Source: Bifidobacterium reuteri DSM 23975 (GTDB lineage: Bacteria; Actinomycetota; Actinomycetes; Actinomycetales; Bifidobacteriaceae). From it: DNA of 64,000 nucleotides. Below are positions 23,559-31,858 of the stretch, piece by piece. The position numbers and the translations under genes are program-made. The notes under the pieces are model-generated. The model did no database searches. It worked only from the letters and a program-made list of their open reading frames with translations, and was not told where the DNA came from. The stretch covers positions 62,001 through 126,000 of the forward strand of contig NZ_JGZK01000013.1 in the NCBI RefSeq assembly GCF_000741695.1, in the 5' to 3' direction. Within the stretch, counting starts at the first letter, position 1, and every line of letters begins with the position of its first letter.

Positions 23559-23689
23559 TTGTCAATCCTTTTGTTGACGAAATATCCGATTATGTGCAGC
23601 TCGAACATGATGAGGACATCGGCATTGTCGGCATCGCCTCGCCCCACCCCGTTGAGAAGCTATGAGACTTCACCTGCCGTCCGCCAACT

Positions 23690-23695
23690 TATAAT
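23690..23695 (+). promoter_or_regulatory. -10 element of the WYL regulator gene
   Basis: Exact TATAAT about 60 bp before the regulator start. The -35 position (ACTTCA) is poor. Confidence 0.45.
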
Positions 23696-23754
23696 GGCGC
23701 TCAAGAAAGTCGCCATGGAAGGCTTGGAGAATGGACTTCTGAGAGGTGGAGTGT

Positions 23755-24810
23755 ATGTATGGATCAATGAAAAGCGCACCTTCCACGGCTGAAATCGTCG
23801 TGGAGATTCTTGAGCTGCTTGACGCGCACACCGATCGGGAGCATGGGGTCTCGGCCGTATGGATCAGCAGGCAACTGGGAGTAACCGAGAAGACCGTCCG
23901 AGGTCATCTGCACACCCTAGCGGCAATCGAACCGTTCGGTCGAAAAGTCGGAAAGCTGGAGCGGAAGGATCTCATCAACGCGCAAAGCATCGACACAAAG
24001 ACCGGCTGGTATATCGAATCCATATTCGATACCGCCCAGATGAGATTGCTTGCGGATGGAGCCGCATTATCTCGTTCGGACGGCGAATATCTCAGGGACC
24101 TCATTGCCAAGGTGTACGCCTTCGCGGGCCGCTCCGGGCAACTTGACGGTCTTGGTACCCTGCTCACTCCGCCTCACTACAATCGGGAATTCTTGAGCAA
24201 TGTGGAGCAACTCAACGACGCCATAGCTCATGAGCGCCAGATACACTTCCACTATTGCACTTATGACGTCAACGGGGAACTGATCCCCCGCATCGACGCA
24301 GCAGGCAAGCCGAAGGAATATACCGCCGACCCCTACAATCTTCGATACAAGAATGAGAAATACTATCTCATCTGCCATCTGCAACCCTATGACGACCTGT
24401 CATATCTTCATGTTGAGCGTATCCGGAATCTCCGGGTAGAAGACGTCAACCACTCTATTCAACGTACGTTCGATAGCTTCACCGACGATGCAGGAAATCC
24501 CATAGACATCGCGGCCTTCATGAACGAACGCCCCTATCCCATCGATGGTGAGGCAGTCCCCATACGTTTACGCGTCGAGGGAGGATTGGAGCCCGTATTC
24601 GATTGGTTCAATGACGCGAAAGTGACGCAAATAGAGAAGAACGTCTACGAGGTGGTCATCAAGGCACCGCAATGGGCCACGGCCTTCTGGGCCCTGCAGT
24701 ACACCAACAGCGGGGTCCATATCACGGTGCTCGAACCCCAGTCCCTACGCAGTGAATTGCTCCGAGCCGGCCATACGCTTCTCAACCGTTATGGGACATC
24801 AGAACGGTAG
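23755..24810 (+). CDS. WYL-domain transcriptional regulator
   Basis: Predicted ligand-responsive DNA-binding protein (351 aa). An N-terminal winged helix (AVWISRQLGVTEKTVRGHLH) is followed by a central WYL domain (IHFHYCTYDVNGELIPRIDA, then KEYTADPYNLRYKNEKYYLI with the usual basic/aromatic pocket) and a C-terminal extension (VVIKAPQWATAFWALQYTN). ATG 23755 is chosen for the AGAGG 8 bp upstream; GTG 23746 and ATG 23767 are alternatives. WYL proteins of this layout often repress defence or DNA-damage loci. It is divergent from the dnaE-like gene, with a dyad in the shared promoter region, so it is the likely regulator of that gene. Confidence 0.9.
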   Translation: MYGSMKSAPSTAEIVVEILELLDAHTDREHGVSAVWISRQLGVTEKTVRGHLHTLAAIEPFGRKVGKLERKDLINAQSIDTKTGWYIESIFDTAQMRLLADGAALSRSDGEYLRDLIAKVYAFAGRSGQLDGLGTLLTPPHYNREFLSNVEQLNDAIAHERQIHFHYCTYDVNGELIPRIDAAGKPKEYTADPYNLRYKNEKYYLICHLQPYDDLSYLHVERIRNLRVEDVNHSIQRTFDSFTDDAGNPIDIAAFMNERPYPIDGEAVPIRLRVEGGLEPVFDWFNDAKVTQIEKNVYEVVIKAPQWATAFWALQYTNSGVHITVLEPQSLRSELLRAGHTLLNRYGTSER

Positions 24811-25081
24811 ATATCTATCTCTTTGTTTTTCAACACATACGATTAGGAGATACATAAAGGGCATATCAGAGACAGAGCGATAATTATGAATCATTCAAGC
24901 AGCATCCACCCCAAGAATATGCAACCAGTCTTCCCGGAGGAAACTAGCAGATACAACCGAATCACAAACCGGCAGCACTGCAACCCTCGGCAACGAAGGC
25001 AACACCGTCATTGTCACCGTCCAGCTACAATAAGAACCATTCGCATGCATAAAGCACACGCTAAACAGGAGACTCTTCTTA
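24811..25081. other. Gap without a supported gene
   Basis: This stretch has lower GC than its surroundings. One short open frame (24886-25146) has no ribosome-binding site or family features and overlaps the next gene. AGGAGA at 25067-25072 serves the downstream gene. Confidence 0.5.
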
Positions 25082-25570
25082 GTGATGTCCGATACATATA
25101 TCCGATCATCGGCGCAAATCAGCGAAGACGGCAATTACCGTTATGAACTCAGCCGCGTATGGGATGAAGCTCTACCATCCATCGCATTCATTCTGCTCAA
25201 TCCATCAACTGCGGATTCGAATATCGATGACCGCACCGTAGAACACTGTGTCGAATATGCCAAACGATGGGGATACGGATCGGTCAGCATGTACAACCTA
25301 TACGCATACCGAACAACATATCCCAAAGAACTTAAAGCTAAGGGATTTCCCGTCGGACCTCAGAATGATGAAATACTGGCAACTATGGCATCAACAGGCA
25401 TTAGAATCATTGTCGCGTGGGGCAATAACGCACAACCCAATCGAGTCAATAAGGTAATGGCGATTATCGGCCATCCCGTCGAATGTTTGGGAACCAATAA
25501 GAATGGAAGCCCTAAGCACCCAGCTCGTCTTTCATACAAACAGCATCCAGAGCCTTGGCCCTATGATTAG
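25082..25570 (+). CDS. DUF1643 domain protein
   Basis: Small soluble protein (162 aa from GTG 25082; ATG 25085 is the alternative). AGGAGA lies 9 bp before the GTG. The DUF1643 pattern is plain: RYELSRVWDE, FILLNPSTADSNIDDRTVEHC, WGYGSVSMYNLYAYR, VAWGNNA, and LGTNKNGSPKHPARLSYKQHP. Function is unknown. The family often occurs on mobile or accessory DNA. It is part of the island between dnaE and rluD, in the same direction as the WYL gene. Confidence 0.88.
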   Translation: MMSDTYIRSSAQISEDGNYRYELSRVWDEALPSIAFILLNPSTADSNIDDRTVEHCVEYAKRWGYGSVSMYNLYAYRTTYPKELKAKGFPVGPQNDEILATMASTGIRIIVAWGNNAQPNRVNKVMAIIGHPVECLGTNKNGSPKHPARLSYKQHPEPWPYD

Positions 25571-25601
25571 GGTTATAGCAAGTTAATACCAATTAAAGAC
25601 A

Positions 25602-25931
25602 TCAAACCGACTCAAGATCATACTGATAATCCTGACCGCATCGAGCCCCTTCCGAGGGATATCCATCCGGGAGCATCCCAGGCTGAAGCAGATGACGCCT
25701 ATTATTGTGATATAAAGCATAAAATCTAGCTCTATTGCCATTCTCCGCAGTAAACACCATCCAGTAAGGACGATTCCGAGATATAGGCCGATCTTCTTGT
25801 ACACGGGTGTAGTCATCGATCATCTTTAATAACCGATATTTCTCCGCCTGATTGTGCTCATGCTTCATAAGCATGACCTCGTTTAAGTCGATACCTACTT
25901 TTCTCAATACATCACTTATTCCAAGTCTCAT
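25602..25931 (-). pseudogene. Truncated GIY-YIG nuclease-associated protein (N-terminal part)
   Basis: 109 codons that resemble only the N-terminal domain of a family of GIY-YIG nucleases found with restriction systems: DVLRKVGIDLNEVMLMKHEH, then YTRVQEDRPI and YWMVFTAENGNRARFYALYH. The frame ends soon after DGYPSEGARCGQDYQYDLES, where full proteins continue into the catalytic domain. No GIY-YIG motif is visible downstream in any frame. Lower GC than its neighbours supports acquisition and decay. A fair AGGAAAGG site precedes the ATG. Family assignment is from memory of the motif order and is moderate. Confidence 0.55.
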
Positions 25932-26365
25932 GAAGTTTTAGGCCTTTCCTAATAGACGATATCAATGGTCTTAATAATTACCAGCGGGACGTTGTGTTGC
26001 AGGTCAAACAGGTGTGGTTGCGATTGGTGCAGGTGGTTTATACATAGTTACATCCCTTAACGTACCTGTAAGTGAGCACAATCCACCTGCGCGGGCTATC
26101 TGAAGGACACAAAATGCCTGCGGAAGAAAGGGACTCCACGCATTAAAGCCTTGTCAGTTACGGATATGACCTGATTCCACGCGCGAATGTGGATAACCCG
26201 GAAAGCTGGAACCACACCACATACCTTGATCTGGCTCGACAAGCCGTGTCAACACCGTTTAGCTTCAAGTCGGAGCACCCTACCAGGACGCATGACGAAG
26301 AAGTTGATGCAAGTAGCATCCGGAGCGCCGATGATACCCACGCCCCGCGCGTCTTCCATGAATCA
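25932..26365. other. Island border region, no supported gene
   Basis: 434 bp with no open frame that has a start and a ribosome-binding site. It contains the right copy of the direct repeat (26143-26186). The remainder shows no recognizable RNA or protein. Confidence 0.5.
26143..26186 (+). repeat. Diverged direct repeat, right copy
   Basis: ATTAAAGCCTTGTCAGTTAC then GGATATGACCTGATTCCACG. It matches the dnaE leader at 21692-21735 at about 35 of 43 positions and marks the far side of the accessory island. Confidence 0.55.
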
Positions 26366-27526
26366 TCACAAGAGAGGGCGGGGCGTCACATCGTCTCTGC
26401 AGGTCAGTCGACGAGAACTGGCGACGGGGGAGACGTCGGGCGTCGGTTCGGCTCCGGCAACGGCCGGGGTGGGCAACACACCATCCAAGCCGGGCACAAC
26501 GCCCGATTCGGTTATAACGTCTGAACCGGGCACACCAGCCGAATCGGACAGCGCGACCGACGTATCAGGCGAGCCGGTGTCCGCCACAGCGACGGCTGCA
26601 GGCTGCTCGGCGTGGCGGGCACGCATGGTTTCGAGTGCCTGCGCCAGATCAGCCGGGTAATGGGATTCGACGGTAGTCCACACATGGGTGCGCGGATGCC
26701 GGAACTCGAGTTTCATGGCGTGCAGCCACTGACGATCGAGGCTGAGCGCCTCGGAGAGCACGGGATTGGCGCCGTACATCGGGTCGCCGCACAGAGGATG
26801 CCCGATCGAGGAGAAATGCACGCGAATCTGATGGGTGCGACCGGTCTCAAGATTCACGGAGACCAGCGTGGCCTCGTGGCCGAACCGCTCAAGCACATCC
26901 CAGTGTGTCACGGCCGGTTTGCCGGCGGGCGTAACGCAGAATCGGAAGTCCGACACCTTGGCTCTGCCGATTGGCGCCTCGATGGTGGCCTTGTTCTGTT
27001 TCAAAGACCCCTGAACCAAGGCATGATAGGTCTTCTTCACCTCATGCTCGGCGAACTGGCGGCGCATTTCCGTATAGGCCAGATCGGACTTGCACACAAG
27101 CATCAGCCCGGAAGTGCCCACATCAAGACGGGACACGATGCCTTCGCGTCCTGCCGCGCCAAGCGAAGTGATATGCACACCGCGATCGCGCAATGACCCC
27201 AGCACCGTGGGCCCGGTCCATCCGATTGAGGCATGGGCAGCCACACCCACCGGCTTGTCGACCACCACGATGTCGTCGTCTTCGTACACCACAGCCATAT
27301 CATTGGCGATGGGCTCGGGTTCCTGATGCTCTTCCTCCAGATCGAATTCGACGGTCTCCCCCGCCGTCAAGGTACTGGATCGCGCCACGTCACGGCCGAG
27401 CACACGCGCCTGTCCGGAATCAATCAGATCAGCTGCTTTGGACCGTGATATGCCGAGCATCTTGGCCACGGCGATATCGAATCGTTTGCCGATGAGAGCG
27501 TCGGGAGCAGGAATCATGCGATTCAT
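26366..27526 (-). CDS. rluD: RluA/RluD-family 23S rRNA pseudouridine synthase
   Basis: Converts specific uridines of 23S rRNA to pseudouridine. An N-terminal S4 domain (FDIAVAKMLGISRSKAADLI) precedes the catalytic domain, with GREGIVSRLDVGTSGLMLVC holding the catalytic Asp of the RLD motif. Next come PIGRAKVSDF and ETGRTHQIRVHFSSIGHPL. Its ATG overlaps the lspA stop (TAATG), so the pair is coupled. Catalytic homology ends near residue 305 (HYPADLAQALETMRARH). The last 80 or so residues are Pro/Ala/Ser/Asp-rich and end near the island border, so the tail may be a read-through extension. Confidence 0.93.
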   Translation of the reverse strand: MNRMIPAPDALIGKRFDIAVAKMLGISRSKAADLIDSGQARVLGRDVARSSTLTAGETVEFDLEEEHQEPEPIANDMAVVYEDDDIVVVDKPVGVAAHASIGWTGPTVLGSLRDRGVHITSLGAAGREGIVSRLDVGTSGLMLVCKSDLAYTEMRRQFAEHEVKKTYHALVQGSLKQNKATIEAPIGRAKVSDFRFCVTPAGKPAVTHWDVLERFGHEATLVSVNLETGRTHQIRVHFSSIGHPLCGDPMYGANPVLSEALSLDRQWLHAMKLEFRHPRTHVWTTVESHYPADLAQALETMRARHAEQPAAVAVADTGSPDTSVALSDSAGVPGSDVITESGVVPGLDGVLPTPAVAGAEPTPDVSPVASSRRLTCRDDVTPRPLL

Positions 27527-28077
27527 TACTCGGCGTCCACCTTTGTTCCATCGGATTCGGCGTTGTTGGCGTGAGCTTCATCCGCATCTGCGGTGGAGAA
27601 CGGCTCGTTGAGCAGAATCAGCACCACGATGGCCACACCTGCCGCAACGAGATAGATGTCCGCCACGTTCCCGACGGACCATCCATAGTTCAGGAAATCC
27701 ACGACCTTGCCATTGAGGAACCCATCCGCATACATCACACGGTCGATGAGGTTGCCGAACGCGCCGGCGAAGGCAAGGGACAAGGACACGGTCCATTTCA
27801 GTGACACTGAACGTACACCGAAATACAACAACGCGCACGAAGCCACGATAGCCAGCAATGAGATAATCCACGTGGCGTTTGACCCCATACCGAGTGAGGC
27901 ACCAGGATTGTGCACCAACGTCAGCGACAACAGACCCGGAATCACACGGATGGTCTGACCGCTGGATAATGCCGCCAATGCCCATGCTTTGGTCAGCTGA
28001 TCGACAATCAACGCGGCTGCCGATACACATGCAAAGACGGCCACGCGCATGCGCAGCCGTCCCTGTTGGTTCGTCAT
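27526..28077 (-). CDS. lspA: Lipoprotein signal peptidase (signal peptidase II)
   Basis: Membrane aspartyl protease that removes signal peptides from diacylglyceryl-modified prolipoproteins (183 aa). Four transmembrane helices are evident. Signatures include DQLTKAWAL near the N-terminus, VHNPGASLGMG, the first catalytic Asp in GAFGNLIDRVMY and the second in SVGNVADIYLV. The C-terminus is a charged tail. It sits between wag31 and rluD in the same direction. Two likely client lipoproteins are in this window (39828 and 59882). Confidence 0.96.
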   Translation of the reverse strand: MTNQQGRLRMRVAVFACVSAAALIVDQLTKAWALAALSSGQTIRVIPGLLSLTLVHNPGASLGMGSNATWIISLLAIVASCALLYFGVRSVSLKWTVSLSLAFAGAFGNLIDRVMYADGFLNGKVVDFLNYGWSVGNVADIYLVAAGVAIVVLILLNEPFSTADADEAHANNAESDGTKVDAE

Positions 28078-28099
28078 ATGACTATACCCTGCCTACGAC

Positions 28100-29374
28100 T
28101 CAGTTGGCCTTGGATGAGGTCTGGTCTTCGTAGTTATTCGATTCGGACACCTGGGCGGCGAGCTGGCCGAGGAACTCGGTCAGACGTGCACGGTACTCGG
28201 TCTCGAACTGCTTGAGGCTCTGGATGTTGCCCTCGATGACCTTGGACTGGTGCTGCAGGTTGTCGCGAACCTGCTGCGCATACGTGTCCGCGGCGGAACG
28301 GGTCTGCTTGTCGTACTCGGATGCGCGACGCTGCACCTCGGCCTCATACTCATCGGCATCGGTGTGCTGGGTCTTGGAGTAGTTGTCAGCGTCCTGACGA
28401 GTCTTCTCAGAGTAGGCGTCAGCATCGGAACGTGTGTTCTTGGAGTAGACGTCAGCATCGGAATGCACACGGTCGCGGTAGGCGTCTGCTTCGGAACGGG
28501 TGCGATCGGAATACGTGTTGGCCTTGGTGACCAGGTCGTTGTACTTGGCCTGGCTGGCTTCGGTGATTTCCTTGGCCTTGGTCTTGCCTTTCTCCACGTA
28601 CTGATCGTGCAGCTGCATGGCCAGAGTCAGCATTGCGGTGGCGCGCTCGGGCTCGCTGCCCGGCAGGGATGCGGCACCGGCGATCTTCTGGAGGGAGCCG
28701 GTTTCCGTGCTCGGCTCGACCTTGGAGACCTGCGAACGCAGCTGGTTCTCACGCTGCTTGGCCTCTTCGAGCTGACGGGACAGTTCCTGAATCTGGGCAG
28801 CCTGCTGCTGCGCCACGCCGCCTTGCTGCTGGGCTTCGGCCAGCTTGCGGGACAGTTCCTCGTTGGCGGCGCGGAACTGGTCGCGTTCCTTCTGGATGGC
28901 GGCGATCTGCTGGCCGACGGCTTCCTGGTTGCCGGAAGCCTGAGCTGCCTGAGCGGTAAGCTGATCGATCTGGGCGTTCAGCTGGTCGACCTGACCCTTG
29001 AGCTGATCGTTCTGTGCCGCGAGAGCACGATTCGATTCCTCGGCCTCGCTGAGCTTCGCCGCAGCCAGCTGAGTGGCCTTCTCGCCCTCTGCAGAAGCCT
29101 GAGGACCCTGGGCGGCATTCTTCAGCTGCGCATTCTCTGCTTGCAGCTGCTGCACCTGACCGGTCAGCTCGGAAATCTTGGCGTTCAGTTTGGTTACATC
29201 GGGGCCCAGAGCCTGAGTGGCCTGTCCGCCGGCCACTGCCTGACGACCCAGAGCCTCAACGGTCTCCGTGACCTGATCGAGGAAGTCGTCAACCTCGTCG
29301 ACATCGTAGCCTTCCTTGAATCGCACGGTCTGGAAGGTATGCTCCCTAATATCCTTCGGCGTCAACAGAGCCAT
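28100..29374 (-). CDS. wag31: DivIVA/Wag31 polar growth and septum protein
   Basis: Membrane-curvature-sensing coiled-coil protein that directs polar cell-wall growth in actinobacteria. ATG 29374 (MALLTPKDIREHTFQTVRFK) follows an AGGTG site. The DivIVA N-domain reads EGYDVDEVDDFLDQVTETVE. A very long coiled coil follows, rich in Gln and Ala (residues about 75-235). A repetitive second coil of SDADxYSxxTR-type units (about 300-390) precedes an acidic tail. At 424 aa it is longer than many homologues because of the repeat. The operon context with yggT, sepF and ftsZ is classic. Confidence 0.95.
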   Translation of the reverse strand: MALLTPKDIREHTFQTVRFKEGYDVDEVDDFLDQVTETVEALGRQAVAGGQATQALGPDVTKLNAKISELTGQVQQLQAENAQLKNAAQGPQASAEGEKATQLAAAKLSEAEESNRALAAQNDQLKGQVDQLNAQIDQLTAQAAQASGNQEAVGQQIAAIQKERDQFRAANEELSRKLAEAQQQGGVAQQQAAQIQELSRQLEEAKQRENQLRSQVSKVEPSTETGSLQKIAGAASLPGSEPERATAMLTLAMQLHDQYVEKGKTKAKEITEASQAKYNDLVTKANTYSDRTRSEADAYRDRVHSDADVYSKNTRSDADAYSEKTRQDADNYSKTQHTDADEYEAEVQRRASEYDKQTRSAADTYAQQVRDNLQHQSKVIEGNIQSLKQFETEYRARLTEFLGQLAAQVSESNNYEDQTSSKAN

Positions 29375-29555
29375 AAATATTGCACCTCGCTTTGGGGCTT
29401 TGCCCTCGCTTACGTTGGTATCAAGTATTGATGCTATCACGACCCCATCGATTCATGGGGCTTAGCGACGATTTTCTAGGTGCGACATGCCGTATCGGCC
29501 TCAATAAAAGCTGCAAATACAACTCATATGCGCCATATACGCCTTGCATCATGGC

Positions 29556-29858
29556 CTAAAAGACCATGTATACAACACTCTCCAGTATCACCAGCGCGAA
29601 ATAGAGGACGAGAAAACTCATATCCAAGCTGATCGCACCCAGCGGCAATGGTCTGATGTATTGGCGAAGCCAGCGCAGCGGCGGCTCGGTGATAGTGTAC
29701 ACGAGATTGATGAGCTGTGCGACGATGCCTCGCGGATACCAATTGCGGGCCAGTATGGCCACCCAGTCCAGGATCATGCGGACGAACAGCACCGTGATAT
29801 ACGCGTTGATCAGCCATCCCAGGATGCGGCCGATCAGAGCAAAAGTAAAGGACAACAT
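29556..29858 (-). CDS. YggT family membrane protein
   Basis: Small membrane protein (100 aa) with two hydrophobic hairpins: IGRILGWLINAYITVLFVRM and LGAISLDMSFLVLYFALVIL, flanking the conserved NWYPRGIVAQLINLVYTITE and PPLRWLRQYIRP. YggT proteins occur between sepF and divIVA in actinobacteria and Gram-positives and are linked to cell envelope or osmotic functions, without a firm biochemical role. The ribosome-binding site is weak. Confidence 0.92.
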   Translation of the reverse strand: MLSFTFALIGRILGWLINAYITVLFVRMILDWVAILARNWYPRGIVAQLINLVYTITEPPLRWLRQYIRPLPLGAISLDMSFLVLYFALVILESVVYMVF

Positions 29859-30027
29859 GAGGCAAGGCTAACAAGACCGAGTGAAAAGTTTGCTGGGAGC
29901 TCAATGGGGACTTCATGCACAGTGGCCGGCTCCCGTTGAGGAGTCGGCCACTTGAAGAAGACTGCAGGAGCGCCTAATTGACCTGCTTGTCATTCCGGAT
30001 TCCGATCGATCAGTACGACCGAACGGA

Positions 30028-30513
30028 TCAATCAGAGAACAAATCCCGTGCAGAGGCCGGATTGGCCGGCTCCTCCACCTTGATGTTGACCTGTGCCGGA
30101 CTGAGTAGGAACACGCGAGGAGTGACGCGTTCGAGCGAACCGCGTACACCGAACACCACGCCGGCGGAAAAATCGACGATGCGGTACGCCACGGCTTCGG
30201 ATACGCCGGTAAGATTCAGCACCACCGGCACCCCGTCCCGCAGTGCTCGTCCGACCAGTTGTGCATCCTCATAGGACTTGGGGTGAATCGTAGTGATTCG
30301 ATTCACCCTTCCGCTGCCTTGGAAAGGCGTGGTCTTCGATGAAGGCTGACTTGCCGTGGGTGCCGCTTGGGTCATTGGCGTCACCGTATGGTCGGAATCG
30401 AACGTCGGCTTCGGCTGAGGCTTCTGCTCTTCCTCCTCGACGAAATCGTCATCGTCATCGGCAACGTCGCTCATGCCCAGATAGGACATCGCATTCTTCA
30501 TGAACCCAGCCAT
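30028..30513 (-). CDS. sepF: Cell division protein SepF
   Basis: FtsZ membrane anchor of Gram-positives (161 aa). The N-terminal amphipathic helix (MAGFMKNAMSYLGM) binds membrane, then an acidic linker (DDDDDFVEEEEQ) and a Ser/Thr-rich linker, then the SepF core (RITTIHPKSYEDAQLVGRAL, VPVVLNLTGV, VDFSAGVVFGVRG, VFLLSPAQVNIKVE). GAAAGGAC precedes the ATG. It lies 12 bp downstream of ftsZ and is probably co-transcribed with it; bifidobacteria lack FtsA, so SepF is the expected tether. Confidence 0.96.
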   Translation of the reverse strand: MAGFMKNAMSYLGMSDVADDDDDFVEEEEQKPQPKPTFDSDHTVTPMTQAAPTASQPSSKTTPFQGSGRVNRITTIHPKSYEDAQLVGRALRDGVPVVLNLTGVSEAVAYRIVDFSAGVVFGVRGSLERVTPRVFLLSPAQVNIKVEEPANPASARDLFSD

Positions 30514-30525
30514 GGATCAGTCCTT

Positions 30526-31740
30526 TCAGCGCAGGAAGTCCGGGATGTCGAGGTCACCCGCAGGATCGTTCAGGGAGATGGTCGGATGTTCCGAGGTCGG
30601 ATCATCAAAAGGCAGCGAAGCGGAGTCGCCGGTGGCAGGCGCGAACGCCGGCCGTGTGGTCTGCTGGGCGGATGCCGCCTGCTGGGCAGGAGCCTGCGAA
30701 GCAGCCGAAGAGGGCGCAGGACGGGTGGACTGGGCCGGCACCACCGGAGCCACAGCCGCCTGATCGGCGTCGTCCTGAGTGGATACATGATCGAATCCTG
30801 CGGCGATCACCGTGACGCGCACTTCGTCGCCGTAGGCGTCGTCCAGGGCCAGACCCCAAATGATCTGGGCCTCGGGATGGATGGCCTTGCGCACCAGCTC
30901 GGTGGCGGCCGAGGCCTCCTGCAACTTCAGGTCGGTCGGACCGGCGATGTTGATCAGCGCGCCATGAGCACCCTCAATGCTCTCCTCAAGGAGCGGTGAG
31001 CTGATGGCGATTTCGGCGGCCTGGGTGGCACGATCCTCGCCCCGCGCCGAACCGATGCCGAACAATGCTGTGCCCGCACCGCGCAGGATGGAGTTCACAT
31101 CGGAGAAGTCGACGTGAATGTAGGAGTTCATGGAAATCAGGTCCGTGATGCCCTGCACACCCGCAAGCAATGCGGTATCGGCGGTCTTGAACGCCTCGAT
31201 GATGCCGATGGAACGATCGGACAATTCAAGCAGACGATCGTTGGGGATGACGATGAGGGCATCGACTTCCTTGCGAAGATTCTCAATGCCGTAGTCGGCG
31301 GACGCGGAACGCTGCGGACCTTCGAAACTGAACGGGCGGGTGACCACCGCGATGGTCAACGCACCCTGCTGATGAGCCGCACGAGCCACAATGGGGCTTG
31401 CACCGGTACCAGTGCCGCCGCCCTCACCGCAGGTGACGAACACCATATCGGCGCCCTTGAGGGATTCCTCGATATCAGACTGGTGATCCTGGGCGGCCTT
31501 CGCGCCACGCTCCGGATCGGCACCGGCACCCAGACCACGGCTGGACTTGTCGGACAGGGAGATCTTGACATCGGCGTCGGATCGCAGCAGATCCTTCGCA
31601 TCGGTGTTTATCGCTACGAATTCAACGTTCTGCAATCCTTCGGCGATCATACGGTTAACGGCATTGCCGCCGGCTCCGCCTACGCCGACGACCTTGATAT
31701 TGGTCTTGTCGTTGAACTCAGTCTGGGCGATCTCGCTCAC
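30526..31740 (-). CDS. ftsZ: Cell division GTPase FtsZ
   Basis: Tubulin-like GTPase forming the division ring (404 aa). The GTP-binding T4 loop GEGGGTGTGASP, VGVGGAGGNAVNRM at the N-terminus, the T3 region and the synergy (T7) loop SDVNSILRGAGTALFGIG are all present. The unstructured linker is Ala/Gln-rich and the C-terminal peptide ends DLDIPDFLR, the binding site for SepF and other partners. It starts the sepF-yggT-wag31 string. Confidence 0.98.
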   Translation of the reverse strand: MSEIAQTEFNDKTNIKVVGVGGAGGNAVNRMIAEGLQNVEFVAINTDAKDLLRSDADVKISLSDKSSRGLGAGADPERGAKAAQDHQSDIEESLKGADMVFVTCGEGGGTGTGASPIVARAAHQQGALTIAVVTRPFSFEGPQRSASADYGIENLRKEVDALIVIPNDRLLELSDRSIGIIEAFKTADTALLAGVQGITDLISMNSYIHVDFSDVNSILRGAGTALFGIGSARGEDRATQAAEIAISSPLLEESIEGAHGALINIAGPTDLKLQEASAATELVRKAIHPEAQIIWGLALDDAYGDEVRVTVIAAGFDHVSTQDDADQAAVAPVVPAQSTRPAPSSAASQAPAQQAASAQQTTRPAFAPATGDSASLPFDDPTSEHPTISLNDPAGDLDIPDFLR

Positions 31741-31858
31741 GTTTGGCTCCTGTCACTTCACGGTTACACCCAAGAGTAGCGCACCGACTCTACTCGTGGA
31801 GGGAATTCGCACATGGAAAAGTGCGTGTTGTGCATTATTTTTTCTGTATCAACAGCCG

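Noticed and set aside
24886..25146. 86-codon open frame before the DUF1643 gene
   Set aside because: Poor start context, Arg/His-rich nonsense composition and overlap with the next gene.
26019..26112. Glycine-rich hydrophobic stretch resembling a small bacteriocin core
   Set aside because: The frame has a stop immediately upstream, no start codon and no ribosome-binding site.
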